Of a stretch of 64,000 nucleotides of DNA, positions 12,358 to 24,420 are shown one piece after another. The stretch is from Ostrinia nubilalis (Eukaryota > Arthropoda > Insecta > Lepidoptera > Crambidae). Position 1 is the first letter of the stretch. Every line of letters starts with the position of its first letter. The notes beneath the pieces are model-generated. The model had not been told where the DNA came from. It saw only the letters and a program-made list of their open reading frames with translations, and ran no database searches. The stretch lies in NCBI RefSeq assembly GCF_963855985.1, contig NC_087100.1, positions 6,111,001 to 6,175,000 of the forward strand, in the 5' to 3' direction. Made by a program: the position numbers and the translations under genes.

Positions 12358-15300
12358 TACGGGCGCTGCGGCGAAAATGGCGTATCGGTTAAAAGCGCCA
12401 GGTCATCTGCTAACTGTGACGAACAGCTATGTAAACACGAATGAAAATTCGTAAAAATTATGAGCTTTCATTTGTTTATTTTATTTCAACTTTGTGTATT
12501 GTTAATTTGATTAATGTACTCATATGTAATTAAGTATGTTATGCGTAGTGTTATTATTTTAGAAGGATGAGCTACTTTTAATCACATTTAATAACATTTA
12601 TCCTTCGATATGCAATATTTTGTTTTATTACGTTTATTATTTTACATTTCCATACACATTACAACATACATACGAGTACGTTGTTATTTAGATAAAAGAA
12701 ATAAAACTCATGTAAAGATAGGACTTTAACTTAAACTTCTTTTGTAAGTTTGTTTTTAATACTGTCAGAACCTGAATAAATGAGGCGTTGACACAAATAT
12801 AAACAGATGTTCGTCTTAGCACACAGGTCACGTAGTTCTTCGACCACTGACAAAACAAGCAAGACGCGTAGGCGAAAGTACAGTACAGAAAGCAACTTTA
12901 CCCATTAATTTCATCCTAACTTCTAAGGTAATAAGAATGAAAATAGCTAGCTATTTATGTGGTTGACTGTATGTGTATACAGGTGGTCGCAGATTTCAAG
13001 TGATAAGTAATCGAATGCGCAGATCTTGTTTCTGATTTCTTCATACTTCATACTTACGTAGGACCATAAAGTTTTACTAGGTAAAGTTACAGGTTAAATT
13101 ATCTGTCTTATAAATAACATAGATTTGGTTGATAGCTGTCCAGTTTGCAATCAGTGCCAATTTACCTATTTCAAAATCGAACATCAAAATGAAATTCAAG
13201 CGAATCAGATGTAACATCAGCAATCAGTATAAATTATTATTTGAACGATAAAATATTGTTTTTAGTAAATAACTCTCCTGATTTAAACTATTTTCCCAAC
13301 TGCGCGACGCAAAGGTAATGTAACAATTAATATAATTTAATGATGATATTAGGTAGAGATTGATATTTCTCAAGGAACAGTTATTCATGTTCATATTTAA
13401 GTGTTTTTGATAAGGAACAGAATGTAGCATACAATCTACTTTGGACAGTCTCAATTTACCTCCTACGCGAGAAGCTAGGATTTATTATAACTTAGAGTTC
13501 ATCAACCTACATCTATGTTTCAAGCATGATTACGCCCTCGTCCGTATAAGGCCATGCGCAGCGGCATACGATCCTTCTATAGCGCATGCAAAGTGCCGCT
13601 CTAGTTGCGTGCATTTGAAGTGATGAACGCTCGCATTATTGACTTCACATGCAGCCATTGTATCTTTATGTATTTCTATATTTTTAATTAAGCAGCTACT
13701 TATTCTAGTTTAATGTAGTCCTAGTATCACTGTGATATCGCTGGTCTTGAATTGTGATATCGCTTCCAAGTCCTATACTTATCTATTAGTCTAGTATATT
13801 TTGTAGGATGATTGTGATAATGTCTTACTTTCTAGGCCTAAAATGTGTTTGCCCACTCCCAGATATAGCTATACTTATTTATCATAGGTGTAGTCAGTGA
13901 GGATAATGTACATAATTGAATTTGTCCGCCTTCGCGCGTCCGGCTCATCCTGCACATTCTGAGCTATGAAAATTCCATAGTAGACATTTGTGTTTATTTA
14001 AACAACTTAATATCGATTTAATTACATTTATCCTACCCTAAAAGGTGAAAGTGAGACCAATACGTCCAATTCGAGCATTCTTAGCCGACACGAACAGACA
14101 ATCAAACGGCGAATGAGACTTTCTCCTATAAACCACGGCTTAAAGCGCAAGTAAAGCACGTAACTGCCTTTAGAAAGTATCTTACAATTTTGACGTTGCA
14201 TGCTTAAAATGATTACGTCAATGAAGATTAAAATAATTCTGTGACTAAACTCATTATACATGCTTTTTAGAGAAAGAAAGCTCTATCATTAACCCATACT
14301 TAAGTACGACTACGAAAGTTCAAATGCTGCTACGGCGTAGGCCGTGTCAATATTAGTTAATATAAAAACCTTAACACTTAGAAAGGGGTGAATTCCCTTT
14401 ACACAATACATATTAGAAAGTATTAAAGCTCCGGTATTCAGAATATTTCCATGGTATAATGGTAGCAGAGATGTACAATCTAGTTATTTTTAAAGTACGA
14501 TCAGATGATTCATATCTGTTGCAAAACCGCTCCTATTAGAATAACATTAGAACCCACAGTGACAAGCATGATGTGCTCTTTCATGCACTGTCCATCACGA
14601 GTCCACGAAGGTCCGTAGCGTATGCCTCGGAAATTGACCATCATTATCGTCATCGTTGATCGCCACTTGCTCGCACGTTCGGTAATGCCGCAGACCAATA
14701 ATTTACCGGAGCTGTAATGAGCAATGCTAACCGGTAACTTACCGGTAATGTACTTGTTCCTTATTGAACTTTAGGATTCCGTTCAACAGCTTCCATCCAT
14801 CTTTTGTAAAGTTTGTTCCATTTTGTCTAGTTCCTAGTTCAGGTTTTTTTAGAGAAGCTTTCATAAGCATTTGTAAGTAAATCACGCTCATGCAGAGTCA
14901 TAAACTCAATGCGAATTTTCAAAGAATTTTCTTTCAAAATAATTCTGTAAAATCGGTCGAGCTGCGTAAATGATGTTCCATCATAAACCTACATTAAAGT
15001 ATGTATTACCAGTATTACATTTGTATTGAAAGAGATTTAGTAATACAGAGCTGCAGTGCATAATAAAAATAAAACGATATCCGAACTACAGAACCCGCAT
15101 CTCCGCACTAAAATATCAATTGCCGAAACTTTTTGTCTTGGGCTCCGATCAACTTTAATTGGCTCTTGTTTTTTAACCGTCGTGTAACTGTATTGCAATC
15201 GAGTGTTCCGATCTACTTCTGAGGCGCACCGATATAGCACGAATAAAAACCGGCGCAGACGCTGGTCCAATTACTACGTGCGTGTACGCTTATTCTGCGT

Positions 15301-16101
15301 ATGGATACGCACAACTGAATTACAGGGTAGGACCCTAGATTGACTTCAGAGATTCTTACAAAATAAATTAAATTACGAGGTAAAATATTTTTGAGATCCG
15401 CTCGTATTTAAAGAGTCGTTTATTAAATTAACGTGCCTGTCTGTACTGTCGATTCATGTACCAGATTAGTACTTACAGTGTGATGAATACAAATAATTAT
15501 GTATATCTACGCGAGGGACTTTAACAGCAACAGTAGGTATTACTAAATGTAATAAATTAAAGTGATTATTAAATGAAATCCATAACGTAGGTAACGTTAT
15601 CGCATTCGTTTAATAGAGTCAATCTCAAGTTTAAACTTTCACGAAAACTAAGTATGTGTAGAATATTCTACGACTAAAAGGACGTCCGTCCGATTTTATT
15701 TTATTATTAGTGTCATAGCCATCATCGTAAAAGCTTAATTGGCATTTTAATAAGTAGTTAACAGCTATTAAAGTTGTTTACATACGGACGGAAGTGCGGA
15801 CTAACGAGGAAGCACTTTATAAACTAACTACAGTTTACATTGCCATACAATTATATAGGGCAACAAAGTAACCATATTATTTACTTATAGTCTTTTTTCT
15901 AAGGATAAAAGTTGATTAGAGGCCGAAAGCAAAGTATTTATTACATTTTTAACACTAACCATCTCTACATAGGTATAATAATCAGCTAACTCATACATGC
16001 TATGCATTATGCAAGTCATGCAAGTCTAGCAATTAAAAAGTTAAATTTTAGTAATAAACAAAAGACTAGTGAAAGTTCATCATACTATCGTGACCTTTAT
16101 G
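12358..16101. other. Non-coding stretch
   Basis: No gene supported. A direct repeat of 'tgtgatatcgct' occurs near 13,732 and 13,756. Nothing else stands out. Confidence 0.4.
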
Positions 16102-16240
16102 CTCCAGATGTCAAAATATCAATCGCGACAGTTGAGCTGTCGTGTCCAGCAGAGTGGCTCGCGTGTGCGGGCTCGGTTACCGCCTGACGCCGGATCGAAT
16201 CTCATCCAGTTCCTTCCTTGCTGTAAAGGTCACGCTTGAA
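16102..16240 (+). repeat. Possible tRNA-derived SINE head, copy A
   Basis: Shares a diverged sequence with 16,637-16,763. Common strings include 'tcgtgtccagcagag', 'cgcctgacgccggatcg' and 'ctcatcca'. The string 'agcagagtggc' resembles a pol III A box and 'ggatcgaatctc' a B box, spaced as in tRNA-derived SINEs. The family is not identified. Confidence 0.5.
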
Positions 16241-16487
16241 AGATTAAAAGAGATTTTAACTTATTTTAGTCTTGAGATGAAGATTATTCTGGCAATGGTT
16301 GGCTCTACATTCGAAATGTTAATCATGTTAGGCGACTTTATTGCTACCAACGCTCTTGACACTGAGCTGGGTCTTCGGTTTCATCCATTTGATCCATTTA
16401 GGAGTTTAGGCGCAAATTATGAAACAGATAAAAGCTAGTTCAGAATATCACATTTATTTAAGTTTTGTCTCGGAAGATATGTTTAGA

Positions 16488-16571
16488 TGGATCATCATCA
16501 TCATCATTTCAGCCACAAGACGTCCACTGCTGAACATAGGCCTCCCCCAATGACTTCCACATCGCACGGTT
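16488..16571 (-). mobile_element. LINE 3' end with (GAT)n tail
   Basis: Read on the minus strand, 'gggaggcctatgttcagcag' followed by 'tggacg' is the degraded C-terminal coding end of a widespread lepidopteran non-LTR retrotransposon (an EAYVQQWT-like end). It is followed by the (GAT)n tail, seen on the plus strand as (atc)n at 16,491-16,505. Only this 3' end is present, as expected of a severely 5'-truncated copy. It lies between the two related repeats at 16,102 and 16,637. Confidence 0.65.
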
Positions 16572-16636
16572 TAGATGGATAAGAAGATAGTTGTAGTGGT
16601 GGCATATACATGACCTTATCGAGCTGAAGCGAGTTT

Positions 16637-16763
16637 CCCAAATGTCAGTCGTGTCAGTTGGGCTCTCGTGTCCAGCAGAGCGGCGCGTGGTGGCGGTCGC
16701 CGCCTGACGCCGGATCGGGTCTCCAGCTCATCCATCCATGCTGTAGGGCTGGCCAGGCATGAA
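16637..16763 (+). repeat. Possible tRNA-derived SINE head, copy B
   Basis: Second copy of the 16,102-16,240 sequence, in the same orientation and about 535 bp downstream. It is GC-richer than copy A and has a short indel in the middle. Confidence 0.5.
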
Positions 16764-19700
16764 ACAAATAAAATCTCTATTTATATTTAAGGCGGCTGAG
16801 TGTACACGTACGGGATGTAGAACCTAAACTGTGTTTGTGTGATGATTAAATTGTTTTGTCTTAAAGCAAAAGGAGACAATTTTACTAACTGAAACACTAT
16901 TTAGGTACCTACTTCAATTTGACTATTGTAAATTTAGGAATTCTGTAATGTTTTTAAATCACCGTGAAGAAACTATACTGTTCATTCTTACAGACAACGA
17001 CAGTCCATCGATTATTTTAATGACAACTCAAAACAAAACCCTGATAAAAAACGATCATGGCGTTCCGTATCCTTGAGTAACTTTCCGGGACATGTTCCGA
17101 GAATCCCAGATGCCTCCAGCTGGCAGCCCTGTGTCTGACATCCGACTGCTAATGTCCTGAGACGTCGCGAAAGGTAATACGTCTGACGGCGCTTTGTTCT
17201 CGCATATTCGCTGGTTCACATGCTACAGCCAATAACGTCAATCGATTAGACTGAAACAATAGATCGCTATCGTAAATCGTAAAAATTAACAACCACTTAT
17301 TAACTTTTACCCAGTCACTATTATTGGACAGGAAAGTCTGAAACTATTTTAGGAAGGCAAAACAGAAAGCACAAAAGCCAAATCAATTTACCAAATGTAC
17401 AGATTACAGACACTGAATACAGTGCGTTAAAAGAAATGTTAACTGTTATTGTCCTTAACTAATTTTAAAAGTAACCAAGAGGAAACAAGAATCTAACCAC
17501 AAACGCATCAGTGTTACATGTTAGTGTGAGATAATAGCTACTAGTCGTCATAGTGAGATCACTATGGAATATAGATATATTCCTCGTATTCTAACACTAG
17601 ATCTTTAACGCTATGGTAAAACGGAAAAAATCAAAGTTACTTTTCCCAATTAATTAATCAAACCAAGTAGACTACTGTGCGTGAGTAAAAAAGCAAATAT
17701 TTCACACGTCATAATAATCGAATTACACGCGACAGTCGCATTCGATTGTCATTGTCAATTCGTGAGTTCTAATTAAAATGACGCCCCAATCGTTGCGCCC
17801 GCGCACCCCACCTGCGCAAATCGGAATAGATTACACGCACCGTCGCGCTCCGGACGTCCGTTCACACGGCGGACAGTGGGATTGACTTTATGTTAATGTC
17901 CGGAAAAATCGGGACACTGATTCATTAATTATATTATTGATTCGGGTGCGTGCAATTATGGGTGCGACCTATTGGGGTCTATTTCCTTCATTAACAATTC
18001 TAATTAGTTAATGTTAGTTTTTGTCGTTTGTAGTGATTCCAAAATACAAAACATAAAAGTATTGTACTGACTATTTCAAAATAAAGAAGGATTTTGAAAA
18101 TGAAATCTTCGAAGGATTAAAACAAAAAAATCTGATCGATAAAAAAACTATAAAATTTTAGGTACCTACTTACACGCTGCGCTGCATTAACGGTTTTTAA
18201 TTAAACGAAACGACATTCGCGAACAGATAAATTTCGATTGGTATGTACGAGTACCGGCACAATGTAAATAATATATCTGCAAAAAGTCAGTGATCTTGAA
18301 TTGCTATTGATATAGATTATTGAGACGGTGTTTCTCAAAAGCTTTGGGAGTTACCTATTATTTTAGTAGTAATAAAGCTTTCATCAAGGTAATTAATTTT
18401 GTTACATTGATATTGATACTAATTCTGAGAGGTTTGCTGCTTCTGATTAAAAACAACAAAATAGGAATCGCCTTAACCTTTTTTTAACCAATTTTAACTC
18501 TTATCATGTCTCTTATCACACCAAACAATTGGCAGGAGAAAGGTGTCCGTCGCGCAACTACATAGAAATTGACTGTTAATTTGCACTGCTATTAACTAAG
18601 CTTTTAATCATCACGATCAGCTGCAAAGCACAAAACACTGTGCGGGTGCATTCTCAGATAAACTAAATCGCAAATAGTCCTTAAACCGTTGACATACCGT
18701 TGTGTAGAGACAGCCCTTGAGCTTGAAAAAGTGGGCTTCATCTTAAAAGGATTGAGAACTTCTGATAGAGGTCGTATAATATTAATTAACCGTTGCGATC
18801 GTCTCCGCGTCGCAATTTATCAGGTACGCTAAATGGGTGCAGTTGCAGTAACGGCACTTTAATCGGCCGACTGGTTCGCGACAACCGCGGAGGCGTGAGA
18901 ATCGCGCTCAGGGCCGCGTGACGTCAGCGCCACCTGCATGCGGCAAAAGGACAAAGCTTTAACTCGCCAGCAAGTTCGTACAAGTCGGGACAAGGTTGGC
19001 AGCAACAATCGCCGTTGAAAAGAAAAAAAACTGACGTGCAAGTGTTCAGTTGCTTTTAAGGTTTAAAGCGTAATTTGCTTACAAACTTTTCGGAGAAATT
19101 CAATTAAGTATGTTTAAGAGAAAATTAATCAATCTGTAACTGTTATGAAAGCATACATGTACAGTACATGATAGGTTCGGGTAATAAGGAATATGAAAAC
19201 GCTGAAGGGTATAGCAAGCAATCTCATTATAACTTAAGGAGGAGAAATAGTGTAAAAAATTCATAAAACAAACAAAATACATACCAAAAATGGAAAACCT
19301 CATCATTCTCACGCAAATTGCATGCTTTTTTCCCGACACCAAACAAACAAAAGGCGTACACAAAACAATGTAAACAACAGAAGTAATCAGATTATTCTCA
19401 TAAAGCGTAATTAAGTTTTTAAGTGCGCTAACGCAGCGCTGCAAAAACTCGTCGGGGCGGATCGGTGGAGACGTCCAGTTTAATTATGTCGAGGATGACA
19501 TTGTCTTGTCCTGCTGGTATGATGAGCTTCGACGAACTAATTGTGACTGAAAATAAGCATTGTTTTAATATTTGGTAACTGCCTAATAGGTATATTTTGC
19601 CGAGACGTAACGAAAATAGAGACTCTACAAGTCAACATGGTGCCTAGTTGTTGCTGGAAAAGAACATCTAAGTATCTATTTCAAAAGAGTGATTTGGGGT

Positions 19701-19947
19701 TGAGGGAATGGGAATGTTGACCAATAAATAATTCACCAGAAATTATAATGCACTTAGTTACATTTGGAAGTAAGTCATTGTTAATTTGGGTGTAATGCTC
19801 GCTTCTTGTAGAGCCATTCCAGCTTGTTTCCAACAAGAGGCGCTTCGCTTATCATTATACTTACTCTTCTGAGCAAATCTCTCTTTATTTCCCAAATTTC
19901 TTGGACTACGAGTATTTAGTCAAAAAATCCAAAAGGTCCAAAGCTTA
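16764..19947. other. Non-coding stretch with one GC-rich block
   Basis: No gene supported. At 17,549-17,566 there is a CATAGTGA/TCACTATG hairpin. A GC-rich block at about 17,780-17,970 holds CACCTG and TAATTA-like sites and could be a cis-regulatory element; this is inference only. A second GC-richer patch spans about 18,880-18,960. Confidence 0.35.
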
Positions 19948-20065
19948 GGGTGAGTTGCTCCACCTTATTTTAACCGTAACCAAAACTCTAACCGATGCTT
20001 TTTGTATAGAGTTTGACAGATTTTTGACGTTTATCAAAATTAAAGTAAGATGGTGCAACTCAGCT
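19948..20065. mobile_element. TAA-target MITE, eroded copy 1
   Basis: About 118 bp related to the copies at 20,355 and 30,665. Its ends are GGGTGAGTTGCTCCACC and TGGTGCAACTCAGC. The inner sequence 'ttttgacgtttatcaaaat' is shared with the family. The terminal bases and target duplication have decayed. Confidence 0.75.
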
Positions 20066-20354
20066 TTACAGATGTAATCTTTATGTTTTACCTATCAGTA
20101 CCGGTATCTTCTGTTGCAGGTAATATAATGAAGAAATTATAAATAAACATACATAAATATGTATATTTGAAGGACATTTTCCGTCATTGCGTCAGACTCC
20201 GCGTTACGGCTGCGGTTGAGATGTCGTGGGAACCGCGGACAGGTGGAGGAGCCGTGGCTGTACGTGTCCTGAATCTGCGTCTGATGTAGGGCTGGCAGCT
20301 GCCGGACTCTCTTGATCAAGATCAGGCTGATGAAATAGACCAATTGTTCATTAA

Positions 20355-20472
20355 GGCTAAGTTGCACCACGTAATTTTGACCGTAACTTTGACGATAACC
20401 GGTGGGTTTTTTATGGAATTTGACACTTTTTTGACGTTTGTCAAAGTTAAAGTAAGATGGTGCAACGCAGCC
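20355..20472. mobile_element. TAA-target MITE, copy 2
   Basis: 118 bp with terminal inverted repeats GGCTAAGTTGCACCA and TGGTGCAACGCAGCC, flanked by TAA on both sides (20,352-20,354 and 20,473-20,475). A 3-bp TAA duplication suggests mobilisation by a PIF/Harbinger-type transposase. No coding capacity. Confidence 0.8.
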
Positions 20473-20475
20473 TAA

Positions 20476-22438
20476 GTTAATGTCATCCTATTACTTCTAC
20501 TGTAAGTAACTGTATTGCCTTTACCTTCTATTTGTAATCAGAAACTAAAGCTATACGTAAACAAGGCAATAACTAACTCATGTTTCTATGGAACTGATTA
20601 GGAATTTAGGACTACGCTACGAACGGACTATATTATGTCTATAAACTATCTCGTAATATTTTTAAATGTATTTGTTATAAATTAAATAATTATTGATAAC
20701 TTTCAGAAAGAAGAAACATAATGTAAAAGTTTATTAAGTGTTTTTGTAACAAAGTTTGTTAATGCGCCGACCATACTTCTTATTACTGCATAACTAAAAA
20801 TAACACAACTAGTTGGACTTAAATACATAATAAGTAAGTACATTATCTAGTACCGGTTAACTGTTGACTTGTTGCAAGAAACAAACCACGTTATACCGTT
20901 AAGTAGTTCTCCGGTAAGATTCTCCCCATCTGGACACGTTTGGCCTTGGAAGGCCAATCGCCAAGAACAACCAACAAAACAGAAGGTAGCTCTTAAGAAA
21001 AAGTTCTTTAGCTCAGCCCTGGTTGCCACTGAATTATGCGCATAATCATCGTGGTACTGATGAGCGCCGCCCGCTTAATTGTTCTTAAACGCGCCGCGGT
21101 AACTAATTGCTCGCTTTGTCCGCGATCTGGTTTACAATTTGTGACAAAAAGATGCAATTGAATTTTAAATTCCAGTTTTGTGTGACATTTTTACATACAG
21201 TTCCACTTCTGAAGTAACTTTAACTCATGTCTAACTTAATGGTAAAAGAAGTTAAATATTAATTTGATTTCTAGACTTTTAGACCAGTAAATCAATTTGT
21301 GCATCAAGAGAAATCTATGATTTAGTTGTATGTTGATAGAGCCTTCTGTGGTGGTCAATAAAATCAAAGTCCCTTTAGAAGCAAATCTCACTTATCGTTT
21401 TGCATCGGTTCCAGTAGCATAATTAGAAATTCCTGACCATTAAACTTTAATAGATTTCAAAAATAAATAAATGGCTTATTAATTACCAAGATGAGAAAAA
21501 CCCCTTCTCATCATTATGATGTGCCAACAGATTGCTAATCTAAGAACATGACATAATACTGAGTTACAAAGTACCTACTTCATTAAGAAATCATTGAACG
21601 CGTCTCATCGTTAGTCAACTCGCATCGCAACCTCATTATTGCTTTTTCAATATCTGCCACATCCTTTGCAAATAGTAAAAAGTAAAAAGCCGTGTATGAA
21701 TAAAAAACGCGTTTATTGTGTAACAAATGTGTGGGAGCCGTGGACAGGTGCTGCGCCTCGGGAAATCAGCGCGGGAGCAGCTCCTGTACGCTTGCTGCTA
21801 ATTTATCAAGCCACTGGCGTATATTCTGAACCAGTTATAAAAATGAAGAGAGCCTTATAAAATGATCTTTATAAAATAATCCGCATTCAAATTGAAGCAA
21901 AAGCTTAAACTCAAACCTGTAGTTGGTCTGGTTTCAATATAACACCATTTTCAAGATTGTGAATCTATGCTTATGTAGTGTCATGACACGGAATGATTGT
22001 CATTTATTTCGAGATAGGTAATCATGAGGAGTCTGACGGTTTACTCGCAGTTGATTGATCCATGAAATTTTGGCCAACAAAATCTTTTAACTTTTTGTCC
22101 AAATAATATTATTAACATGTATTTGTCCCATGAATTTATTCACCAACTGAACGGTTCGTAAGTGAATTTCACCAACAGATTTTTAGATTTTTTAGACAAC
22201 AGCTGTTTGCCCTTAAGCAATATTTAGTTACCTAATGTTTGTTATATTTTTTATGTAAAACTTAATTTTGCTGTGTTTCTAATGGTTAAAGCGTCACAGA
22301 ATCAGCCCCTCTATTTCTAATACATGAAGTCGATAACTTCATTTTATTGCAACCTGTTCCTGTTATTTTTAGTTTGTCAACCTGTTATCTTGTTTTTCTG
22401 GTGCTCACATCCGCTACATAAATAAAGTGTTATCGATA
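20476..22438. other. Non-coding stretch
   Basis: No gene or recognised repeat. Confidence 0.4.
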
Positions 22439-22440
22439 TA

Positions 22441-23833
22441 GTCCAGTCATTTAAGCTTAAATTAGGTAAGAATCTCGGAATTCGAGATACCCAGCTGTAA
22501 GTCTGTAAATACTTGTATATTGACACCCTAAAAGTTGTCTCAAAACCTACATATGGTAGGGTGTAAGCAACTATTAAATTTTAAGGTCAAAGGTCACAAA
22601 AATCGGTTTTTTGCGCTTTTTTTGGAAATATCTCATTTCCTATGGGTTTTTTGCTATTTGTATTTATTATCAATATTGTAGAATACTAAATTCTCTACAA
22701 ATTTTGTTTAAAAAAATTTTTTATACGGTGAACCGTTTTCGAGATAGAGGGCGGAGAGCGCGCGGTCACTGCATCACTTCAGGTCAACTTAAGTGGTTTA
22801 GGTTTTTCATACAAAAGGATTTTCCCGCTAATTCCCGTGGGAATTTCGGTAATTACTTGTTGTAAATAAGCTTTAAGTTTACTAAGGTACCTACATGCCA
22901 AATTTCAAGCGTCTAACTTCCGTTAAGCGTTTAGATTTTTCATACAAAAGGATTTTCCCGCTAATTCCTGTTCCCGTGGGAATTCCTAAGTATACTATAA
23001 CCTGCCCAGGTGTATGAAGAATAATTGTACCAAGTTTCGTTAAAATCCGTCGAGTAGTTTTTGTTTCTATAAGAAACATACAGACGGACAGACAGACACA
23101 AAAATTTTACTGATTGCATTTTTGGCATCAGTATCGATCACTAATCACCCCCTGATAGTTATTTTGAAAATATATTTCATGTATAGAATTCTGTCCGTCT
23201 GTATGTTCCTTACAGAAACAAAAACTACTCGACGGATTTTAACGAAACTTGGTACAATTATTCTTCATACACCTGGGCAGGTTATAGTATACTTAGGAAT
23301 TCCCACGGGAACAGGAATTAGCGGGAAAATCCTTTTGTATGAAAAATCTAAACGCTTAACGGAAGTTAGACGCTTGAAATTTGGCATGTAGGTACCTTAG
23401 TAAACTCAAAGCTTAGTTACAACAAGGAATTCCCGAAATTCCCACAGGAATTAGCGGGAAAATCCTTTTGTATGAAAAATCTAAACCGCTTAAGGTAGAC
23501 CTGAAGTGATGCAGTGACCGCGCGCTCTCCGCCCTCTATCTCGAAAACGGTTCACCGTATAAAAAAAGTTTTTAGACAAAATTTGTAGAGAATTTAGTAT
23601 TCTACAATATTGATAATAAATACAAATAGCAAAAAACCCATAGGAAATGAGATATTTCTAAAAAAAGCGCAAAAAACCGATTTTTGTGACCGTTGACCTT
23701 GAAATTTAATAGTTGCTTACACCCTACCATATGTAGGTTTTGAGACAACTTTTAGGGTGTCAATATACACGTATTTACAGACTTACAGCTGGGTATCTCG
23801 AATTCCGAGGTGAACTTACTATAATGACTGGAC
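22441..23833. mobile_element. 1.39-kb foldback element with long inverted repeats
   Basis: Two arms of roughly 650 bp (22,441 to about 23,096 and about 23,190 to 23,833) are reverse complements of each other, with a spacer of about 90 bp. The outermost bases are GTCCAGTCATT and AATGACTGGAC, flanked by TA on each side, as for a TA-target (Tc1/mariner-like) MITE. Each arm holds two copies of a 'catacaaaaggattttcccg' module and, near the centre, a short 'gacggacagacagac' run. Mirror-image frames in the two arms would encode the same short peptide; this follows from the symmetry and is not a gene. Arm-to-arm differences are mostly small substitutions and short indels. Confidence 0.85.
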
Positions 23834-23835
23834 TA

Positions 23836-24204
23836 ATATACAAATAATGAATGTGATACTTGCCGTAAATTCTCGAGAACTAGTAGCATCGGTTATCAAA
23901 TTCAAATTATTAGAATACAGCATCTGAGAATCATAAATGAGATTTTACAATAAATTGGTAATTATTTTGAACAGAAATTATGCTTTCTTCTACAATAGTT
24001 CGGCTTTTTACTTCAGTTATAATAGCTTGCCATTACACGTGAAACTATAAAATAACGAAACCAATCAACAATCCAATGTTTCTATAATAAAAACTTTGCT
24101 TACATTAACTATGAGAAAAGTGGAGTATTCCCATAATTGTCACCGCGCGTCGCAAGCTTTTTGAAATTTCAAATACTCAATATTTTTATTGCTTCCTTAT
24201 TAGT
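23836..24204. other. Non-coding stretch
   Basis: Nothing recognised. Confidence 0.35.
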
Positions 24205-24345
24205 ACATATCGCGGCAGAGGAATACCGCCTAAAAAATGGACAGATGACATCCGGCAACAAGATGGAAAAACTGGATGCAAGTGGCCAGGGACAAAAGTC
24301 GGTGGAAGGTTGAAGAGGAGGCCTATGTTCGAAGATAAACCCCAA
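24205..24345 (+). pseudogene. Decayed LINE ORF2 C-terminus (RTE-like)
   Basis: The plus-strand reading gives RGRGIPPKKWTDDIR, matching the GRPPKRWTDDI block near the C-terminus of RTE-type LINE proteins. Frames then shift, but W/R-rich relics and an 'EEAYV'-like end ('gaggaggcctatgttcg') can still be seen. It lacks every catalytic domain, so it is a 5'-truncated, frameshifted insertion. Confidence 0.65.
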
Positions 24346-24388
24346 AGGCTTAGTTATCACCAAATAAGCTCAAAATAAACAAATGAAC

Positions 24389-24419
24389 ATTTTTTCTTTC
24401 TTTCTTTCTTTTTCTTTCA
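24389..24419. repeat. (CTTT)n microsatellite
   Basis: Short run of CTTT units just after the LINE remnant. Confidence 0.85.
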
Positions 24420-24420
24420 A

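Noticed and set aside
22891..23391. Two frames giving the same peptide on opposite strands
   Set aside because: They are the mirror arms of the foldback element, so the identity follows from the inverted repeat.
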